Source: Prevotellaceae bacterium (GTDB taxonomy: Bacteria; Bacteroidota; Bacteroidia; Bacteroidales; Muribaculaceae). Taken from it: 64,000 bases of DNA. Below, one piece after another: positions 59,050 through 64,000 of this stretch. Position 1 is the first letter of the stretch. The number at the start of each line of letters is the position of its first letter. Where the stretch lies: NCBI GenBank assembly GCA_021772015.1, contig JAETNS010000010.1, forward strand, positions 1 through 64,000. Reading direction: 5' to 3'. A model generated the notes under the pieces. It searched no databases. It had not been told where the DNA came from and saw only the letters and a list, made by a program, of their open reading frames with translations. The position numbers were made by a program, and so were the translations under genes.

Positions 59050-59138
59050 TACTCTGTGTTGGTTTCCGGCGAGGTCATCTTAGACCTGAAATCGCCATAG
59101 CAAAATCCTTCCCGGCACTGTGCTCGTTGAAAGATGTA

Positions 59139-59170
59139 CAAAGTTAGCCATTTCTTGGCTAGAAACCAAC
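59139..59170 (-). promoter_or_regulatory. Promoter of the NlpC/P60 gene
   Basis: On the minus strand TAACTTTG (59139-59146) is preceded, across 20 bases, by GTTG (59167-59170), a one-base variant of TTTG. The leader would be about 80 bases. The rest of the gap up to 59300 shows nothing further. Confidence 0.6.
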
Positions 59171-59300
59171 GATTTGAGCCTCAATAAACCTAATTTTGTG
59201 TTAACGTTTTATAATTCCGCAAAAAAGCTGCACACTCCATCGGCTTTTGTGCATATCCACAATATATGCCACAACTATTCCTCCGAAGCCACCAGCCACA

Positions 59301-60719
59301 TCATGCGGTAACAGAAGAAGGTGACGCAACCGGGTCAGACGGCCGGGATATCTCAGAAGACTGCTGACCACTGATAGTGAAGTGATTGCGGTCAGGAGCA
59401 TTGTAAAGAGTCAAACCGAACGTCTCGGCGGCAACTGCGATATGTTCATATATTTCAGATCCCAGGGCGGCGTATGGTGTCCAGGCCGTTATCTTGGAAT
59501 AGAAATATATGTTGAGCGGCTGTCCATATTCCGTGGCGGCTTCCAGCTTGACAAGAAGGTCCTGCCCCACTCCGACCTGCGGATGATGAAGCAGATAAAG
59601 GCATATGTATGCCCTGAACAGACCAAGATTCGTGTCGATGGTCCCGTTCGGCTCGGTAGAGGGATTGTAGACATTCCCTTCCCCCCTGTCCTTCGCGGCT
59701 TTGCGGGCATTCACGAAATCAGACATCACAGGGAATTTCTTGACCACAGCGTCAAGCAGCTGGTCGGTGGCAGGCGCGATGGTCGACTGATCGATATAAA
59801 TGCTCCTGTTGAACAACCTGTACCCGGAGTCCTGCATCCCCCTCCAGTTCTGAAACGATGTTGACACAAGAGTGTAGGGAGGAAGCATCACAATCGTGTT
59901 GTCCCAGTTTCTCACCTTGACGACAGTCAGAGTGACATCAATGACAATACCGTTGGCGATCGTCGACGGCACCACAATCCAATCTCCAACACGCAGCATA
60001 TCATTGTTAGACAACTGTATGCCGGCGACAAAACCGAGTATGGAATCCTTGAAAATCAGCATCAGCGCGGCGGCGAACGCACCAAGTCCGGCCAACAGTG
60101 TCATTGGCGACTTGTCGAGTAAAATAGATATCCCGACAATCGCGATGATGATCCAGACAATCCCACGGCAGATATTGAGCACCCCCTTGAGTGGCAGGTT
60201 CTTCTGATTGTCATGTTTCTGGAAGTGAGTCCACGCGAACTCGAATATCGCACTGACAGCTATTCCCACCGTTATCAGCAGATACACCCCTCCGATACGG
60301 AAAATCCAAGTCAGGACATGATGGTCGGAAGTGAAAGCGAAAGGAATAAGACATAGAAACACCAGCGGCGGTATGAAATGGCTGCATTTCCTGAATGTCC
60401 TCTGCGCCAGAAGTTCACGCGACACCCCACTGTTGCGTAATGCCACAAGCTTGCGGACAGCGAACAATGCTATCCGCTCGACTATTATACCGATCAATAT
60501 GGAAACTCCGAGTATGACCGCCGTATAGATGATCTCCTCGATCGTCTTGTCATGCGAAAGGCCAAGGAAATCCAGCACCTTGTCGACAATACCAAGTAGC
60601 CACACCGCGAAGTCATGACTCGGGATGACCGTGCTCTGGGCGACCTTTTCCAGATGGGGCGCGCCCCCGTCATCAGCCGCACCGGCAGCCTGCAACAGCA
60701 ATAAACCTGTGATTCCCAT
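59301..60719 (-). CDS. MscS-family mechanosensitive channel (YbdG-like)
   Basis: The 472-residue protein has several N-terminal transmembrane helices (IIYTAVILGVSILIGIIVE, then GVYLLITVGIAVSAIFEF), a pore-lining Gly/Ala helix (LLAGLGAFAAALMLIFKDSI), and the MscS beta domain (MLRVGDWIVVPSTIANGIVI, then VRNWDNTIVMLPPYTLVS). A long C-terminal domain follows. Such channels open under membrane tension to release solutes. The insert after the beta domain (FNRSIYIDQSTIAPATDQLL) is typical of the YbdG subgroup. Confidence 0.88.
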   Translation of the reverse strand: MGITGLLLLQAAGAADDGGAPHLEKVAQSTVIPSHDFAVWLLGIVDKVLDFLGLSHDKTIEEIIYTAVILGVSILIGIIVERIALFAVRKLVALRNSGVSRELLAQRTFRKCSHFIPPLVFLCLIPFAFTSDHHVLTWIFRIGGVYLLITVGIAVSAIFEFAWTHFQKHDNQKNLPLKGVLNICRGIVWIIIAIVGISILLDKSPMTLLAGLGAFAAALMLIFKDSILGFVAGIQLSNNDMLRVGDWIVVPSTIANGIVIDVTLTVVKVRNWDNTIVMLPPYTLVSTSFQNWRGMQDSGYRLFNRSIYIDQSTIAPATDQLLDAVVKKFPVMSDFVNARKAAKDRGEGNVYNPSTEPNGTIDTNLGLFRAYICLYLLHHPQVGVGQDLLVKLEAATEYGQPLNIYFYSKITAWTPYAALGSEIYEHIAVAAETFGLTLYNAPDRNHFTISGQQSSEISRPSDPVASPSSVTA

Positions 60720-60870
60720 ATTGCTTGTAAATCAGTTGATATCCAATGGATATTTTGAATAATTGAAACGAATGATATCCCGCCGCAGACGGCATAAGAG
60801 ATACCATACCAACAATCCGTGGCGACGCATGGTTCAGGGTAAAATCACACACTCTGTGCCTGACAAAATC

Positions 60871-60911
60871 AGGACGCTGCGTCAAAATTTTGAGTTTTGA
60901 CGCAGCGTCCT
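60871..60911. terminator. 17-bp perfect hairpin between the channel and DUF805 genes
   Basis: AGGACGCTGCGTCAAAA (60871-60887) pairs with its exact complement at 60895-60911 around a seven-base loop. It lies 32 bases after the minus-strand DUF805 stop and acts most likely as its terminator, though no long T-tract follows. Confidence 0.7.
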
Positions 60912-60943
60912 GAAGTAATGATTCCCCGGACGGGGAATATGCA

Positions 60944-61381
60944 TCAACCCAGATAAGGGCCGAAACGGTTGTCCATAGGCTCTGATTTGGTGCAATACCA
61001 TATGATCATGAAGATCCAGCCCACCAGAGGCACCCATCCTAAGAAATACCAGCCCCCGGCTTTTCCTATGTCATGGAGACGACGCCAGGCGACAGCAAGT
61101 CCGGGAATCAGGAAGGCAAGGTTGACAAGCCAGCCGATAATAGGTATCAGGCCGACTGTACAACCGATGATGAGTGTGAAGAGCTGCCACCACCAGAACT
61201 CGGCGCGGGTGGCGCGGCCTGAGAAAGTGGCATACTTGTTGAAGCAGGTCTTGATGGCCTCGCCGAATCCCATCGCGGGAGCTTCGGGTACCGCCTGACC
61301 ATACTGCTGATAAGCTTGCTGGTCATAAGCCTGCTGCTGATAGGGCTGCTGATATTGGCCCTGCTGCTGGTAATTGTCCAT
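60944..61381 (-). CDS. DUF805 membrane protein with Gln/Tyr-rich N-terminus
   Basis: The 145-residue protein begins with about 30 residues of Gln, Tyr and Ala (YQQPYQQQAYDQQAYQQYGQ), then a DUF805 domain: FNKYATFSGRATRAEFWWW, three hydrophobic helices, WRRLHDIGKAGGWYF and the C-terminal DNRFG. DUF805 proteins are small inner-membrane proteins of unknown function. A full promoter lies upstream on the same strand. Confidence 0.88.
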   Translation of the reverse strand: MDNYQQQGQYQQPYQQQAYDQQAYQQYGQAVPEAPAMGFGEAIKTCFNKYATFSGRATRAEFWWWQLFTLIIGCTVGLIPIIGWLVNLAFLIPGLAVAWRRLHDIGKAGGWYFLGWVPLVGWIFMIIWYCTKSEPMDNRFGPYLG

Positions 61382-61476
61382 TGTGAGGATGATTATAGAT
61401 TGGTTAATATGTAATCTCGTAAGGATATTGTCACTTCAGACTACTCCGCTGTGGGATATTTGTAAGACGTTTTGCG

Positions 61477-61508
61477 CAAATTTAAGCATTTTCATGGAAT
61501 ATAACAAA
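61477..61508 (-). promoter_or_regulatory. Bacteroidetes promoter of the DUF805 gene
   Basis: TTTG (61505-61508), 20 bases and TAAATTTG (61477-61484) on the minus strand match the consensus, leaving a leader of about 90 bases. Confidence 0.78.
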
Positions 61509-61517
61509 TATTATCCT

Positions 61518-61525
61518 TACTTTTG
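61518..61525 (+). promoter_or_regulatory. Possible -7 element of the patatin-like gene
   Basis: TACTTTTG fits TAnnTTTG and stands 72 bases before the ATG at 61598, back to back with the DUF805 promoter. No clear TTTG lies 19-21 bases upstream. Confidence 0.45.
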
Positions 61526-61597
61526 TGGGACACCTAAACGAACCTCCCGTTTCCACAGGTTGTTTTTACTGAAAAGACCACGTTTCAACCTACAGAC

Positions 61598-63958
61598 ATG
61601 ATGCTTTCAAGATGTTTATCACGGCTTCTCGCCGTTCTGTTTGCCGTCGCTATGTCATCTATCCACCTTTCAGGCGCGGTACCTGCCGACTCAGCCTGTA
61701 CATACCCTACAGGACAGTCTGTCGGGCTTGTCCTGTCAGGCGGAGGTGCCAAGGGCATAGCCCATATCGGGGTCATCAAAGCCCTGGAGGAAAACGACAT
61801 ACCGATAGACTATGTGGCAGGGACATCAATGGGAGCAATAATCGGAGGACTATATGCGGCCGGATACACTCCTGAGGAGATGCTGCAGCTGATACTCTCC
61901 CAGGGGTTCAGCGACTGGTCTACAGGCCGCATTGATCCAAACCTCACCTATTATTTTGTCAAGAAACCCCAGACTCCGGCTTTTGGGGAATTCAACATAA
62001 ACCTGTCGCGCAAAGACTCGCTCGACCGCACATCCTCTTTGCTGCCGTCAAGCCTGATATCCCCTTTACCGATGAATTTCGCCTTCATGGACCTTTTCGC
62101 CGCCTACACCGCGCAATGTGAGGGTGATTTCGACCAGCTGTTTGTGCCGTTCAGATGCGTCACCTCCGATGTGGTCGCCAAACACAAGATCGTATGCCGA
62201 TCCGGAAGACTTAGCGACGCGGTCCGGGCCTCCATGACCTTTCCACCCGTGTTCCAACCGATAAAAATGGATGGAGTGTATGTATATGACGGAGGCATAT
62301 ACGACAACTTCCCTGTAGACGTGATGCGCGAGGATTTCGCCCCCGATTTCATGATAGGAATCGATGTCCACTCCGAAGATGCCCCGCAGTCAAACAGCAT
62401 CATCAACCAGCTGGAGAACATGATCATCCAGAACAATGACTACGACCTCCCGGCAGATGAAGGAATGAGAATACATATCGATGTCAGCCGCTTCTCTCTT
62501 CTGGATTTCGGAAAGGCCAACGAGATAAGCGCGATCGGCTACCGGACCGCAATGGAAGCGATGGACTCGTTGAAATCAAGGGTCACAAGCCGCATCCCAC
62601 CACAGACCCGACAGCTTCGCCGACAGATCTTCAAATCGAAAACCCCATATGTCCGTTTTGACTCGGTCCATGTGTCAGGAGGCACACCGCAGCAAAATGA
62701 TTACATCGCCCGGTTGTTCAAATCCTCGAAAGTCGACACTTTCGGGATGGAACGGGCCAGAATGTCATATTATAGCGCGTTGTCCCCCGGACGCCTTCGT
62801 AACCTTTTCCCACAAGCACAGTTCAATCCCCAGACCGGAATGTTCACCCTCGATCTCGACGCGGATGTGAAAAGCAATTTCGCCCTCGGCGGAGGAGGCT
62901 ATCTCTCATCCTCTATCAATTCCATGATTTTCGTGTCTGCGGAATACTCCGCCATGTCATTCCGCTCCGCCGAGATTAGGGCTATGGGATGGATCGGCCA
63001 GAACTACATGGCCGGACAGTTCACCGGCCGCGTATATCTGCCCACCAACCTACCTTCGGCCTTCGAGCTTGAAGGGGTGTATTCGCGCCAGAAATTTTAT
63101 GAAAGCGACAAGCTTTTCTATGAAGACAACTCCCCCGCTTTCATAACTCATTACGAAGGTTTCGGACGACTCAGCTACGCATGGGCTGTCACACGCGCCG
63201 GCAAGGCTTCCGTCGGAATCGGGGGAGGACAGTCACGCGACAATTTTTATTCTTCCGACAATGGAGATTTCAGTTCGTCCGGCAAGGAGCGCACAGTCTT
63301 CAATCTCGGACAGGCCGTAGGGCGACTTGATTTCGACAATCTCGACAACCAGAATTATCCGTCATCGGGATATGACCTCCATCTGTCAGTGATGCAGACT
63401 CTCGGAAAATACCATTTCCGTCATACACTGCCTGACGGCACACTCTCTGACACCGACGGCGACGCACATTGGTTCCAGGCCGAGTTTCAAGGAGGAGCCT
63501 ATTTCCCGCTCTCGAAAAACTTCTCGCTGGGGACCACCTGGGATATTCTGGTGTCAAACCGAAAGCTTCTTGACTCATACTACGCCTCTCTGGTCAATGC
63601 CCCCGGCTTTACCCCGACTCCCGCCACAACCGGGGTTTTCAACAAGGCATTCCATGCCAACTCTTTCGCAGCCATAGGTCTGGTACCTGTATGGAAGCCT
63701 TTCTCGCGGGCACAGGTGAGACTGTCGGCCAACCTGTTCATGCCGTTCAGAAAAATCGAGATGGAAGCCGCCACAGGGCGTGCCGTCCACGGAAAATGGT
63801 TCCGGAATCCTGAGATGATCGCCGAACTTGATCTGGTCTACAACCTCCCCTTTGCTTCCATCTGCGGATATGTCAACTACCTTACATATCCTGCCCGAAA
63901 CTGGAATGTCGGCATCTCCTTCGGCCTCTTCTTCCATGCTCCCAAATTCCTTCGCTAA
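61598..63958 (+). CDS. Patatin-like phospholipase with C-terminal outer-membrane barrel
   Basis: The 786-residue protein has a signal peptide (CLSRLLAVLFAVAMSSIHLSG), then a patatin domain with the oxyanion loop LSGGGAKG, the nucleophile S77 in GTSMG and the catalytic D231 in DGGIYDNFP. From about 350 a POTRA-like part (YVRFDSVHVSGG) and a beta-barrel with alternating aromatic residues follow, ending KFLR. This is the patatin-Omp85 fusion type, anchored in the outer membrane with the lipase in the periplasm or outside. The 42 bases after the stop up to the window end hold nothing visible. Confidence 0.92.
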   Translation: MMLSRCLSRLLAVLFAVAMSSIHLSGAVPADSACTYPTGQSVGLVLSGGGAKGIAHIGVIKALEENDIPIDYVAGTSMGAIIGGLYAAGYTPEEMLQLILSQGFSDWSTGRIDPNLTYYFVKKPQTPAFGEFNINLSRKDSLDRTSSLLPSSLISPLPMNFAFMDLFAAYTAQCEGDFDQLFVPFRCVTSDVVAKHKIVCRSGRLSDAVRASMTFPPVFQPIKMDGVYVYDGGIYDNFPVDVMREDFAPDFMIGIDVHSEDAPQSNSIINQLENMIIQNNDYDLPADEGMRIHIDVSRFSLLDFGKANEISAIGYRTAMEAMDSLKSRVTSRIPPQTRQLRRQIFKSKTPYVRFDSVHVSGGTPQQNDYIARLFKSSKVDTFGMERARMSYYSALSPGRLRNLFPQAQFNPQTGMFTLDLDADVKSNFALGGGGYLSSSINSMIFVSAEYSAMSFRSAEIRAMGWIGQNYMAGQFTGRVYLPTNLPSAFELEGVYSRQKFYESDKLFYEDNSPAFITHYEGFGRLSYAWAVTRAGKASVGIGGGQSRDNFYSSDNGDFSSSGKERTVFNLGQAVGRLDFDNLDNQNYPSSGYDLHLSVMQTLGKYHFRHTLPDGTLSDTDGDAHWFQAEFQGGAYFPLSKNFSLGTTWDILVSNRKLLDSYYASLVNAPGFTPTPATTGVFNKAFHANSFAAIGLVPVWKPFSRAQVRLSANLFMPFRKIEMEAATGRAVHGKWFRNPEMIAELDLVYNLPFASICGYVNYLTYPARNWNVGISFGLFFHAPKFLR

Positions 63959-64000
63959 TCCACCAAAACATGCTAAAAAACATGTTTTCTTGCAATAAAT

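Overview
The window looks like a Bacteroidales chromosome, possibly Muribaculaceae (inference). The support is a set of promoters of the Bacteroidetes form TTTG-N19-21-TAnnTTTG on both strands, DUF3408/MobC/relaxase mobilization genes, an AAA/DUF4143 ATPase, an IS481-type element, and a GC-richer block of ordinary house genes from about 54.5 kb to the end. No rRNA, tRNA, CRISPR array or integrase was seen.

Layout. (1) 1-2457: mobilization module A, with a DUF3408 gene, an oriT-like site, MobC and a relaxase broken by one in-frame stop. (2) 2579-14460: one tightly packed plus-strand operon. It holds a LlaJI/BsuMI-like system (two cytosine-5 methyltransferases, a McrB-like AAA motor, a McrC-like nuclease), a Gabija-like pair (OLD ATPase-TOPRIM nuclease and UvrD-like helicase), a small acidic protein, an AlbA-2/GHKL protein with 11-bp tandem repeats, and a small partner. 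(3) 14532-21251: a minus-strand pair (DUF4143 ATPase, then an Mrr-nuclease STAND NTPase) lying between two sets of 33-bp-periodic repeats; a divergent promoter with a structured RNA candidate; a decayed IS481 copy; and a nuclease-GHKL fusion gene. (4) 21731-26805: mobilization module B (HTH, DUF3987, DUF3408, oriT-like site, MobC, intact relaxase, two accessory genes). (5) 27039-32733: the most interesting unit, a five-gene operon of cytosine-5 methyltransferase, a double-GHKL protein with a histidine-kinase-like C-terminus, a receiver-like protein, a CHAT/caspase-like protease and Vsr. (6) 32855-43899: XRE regulator, two more cytosine-5 methyltransferases, HNH endonuclease, GmrSD-type DUF262/DUF1524 gene split at an A9 tract, AlbA-2/GHKL protein, Fic protein, PH-like membrane protein and HipBA. 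(7) 44014-47284: a promoter with a structured leader and an orphan ORF end, a decaying minus-strand operon (MSGGHF-type protein, metallophosphoesterase with a 10-bp duplication, two hypotheticals), and a small minus-strand RNA with its own promoter and terminator. (8) 47518-54468: helicase-nuclease fusion, an unrecognised 661-residue partner, and an Mrr-type endonuclease. (9) 54593-63958: likely core genome (Dxs-like enzyme, VKOR/C39-like protein with thioredoxin and a small leader-like peptide, NlpC/P60, MscS-type channel, DUF805, patatin-barrel protein).

How the genes fit together. Both mobilization modules have the same gene order and share a 15-base site just upstream of mobC, and each is followed directly by a cytosine-methyltransferase-led defence operon. 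This suggests related mobilizable units whose cargo is defence. Many transfer and accessory genes are damaged (in-frame stops, homopolymer shifts, a tandem duplication, an internally deleted transposase), while the restriction-type genes are mostly intact. All family assignments come from reading motifs by eye; no database search was possible.
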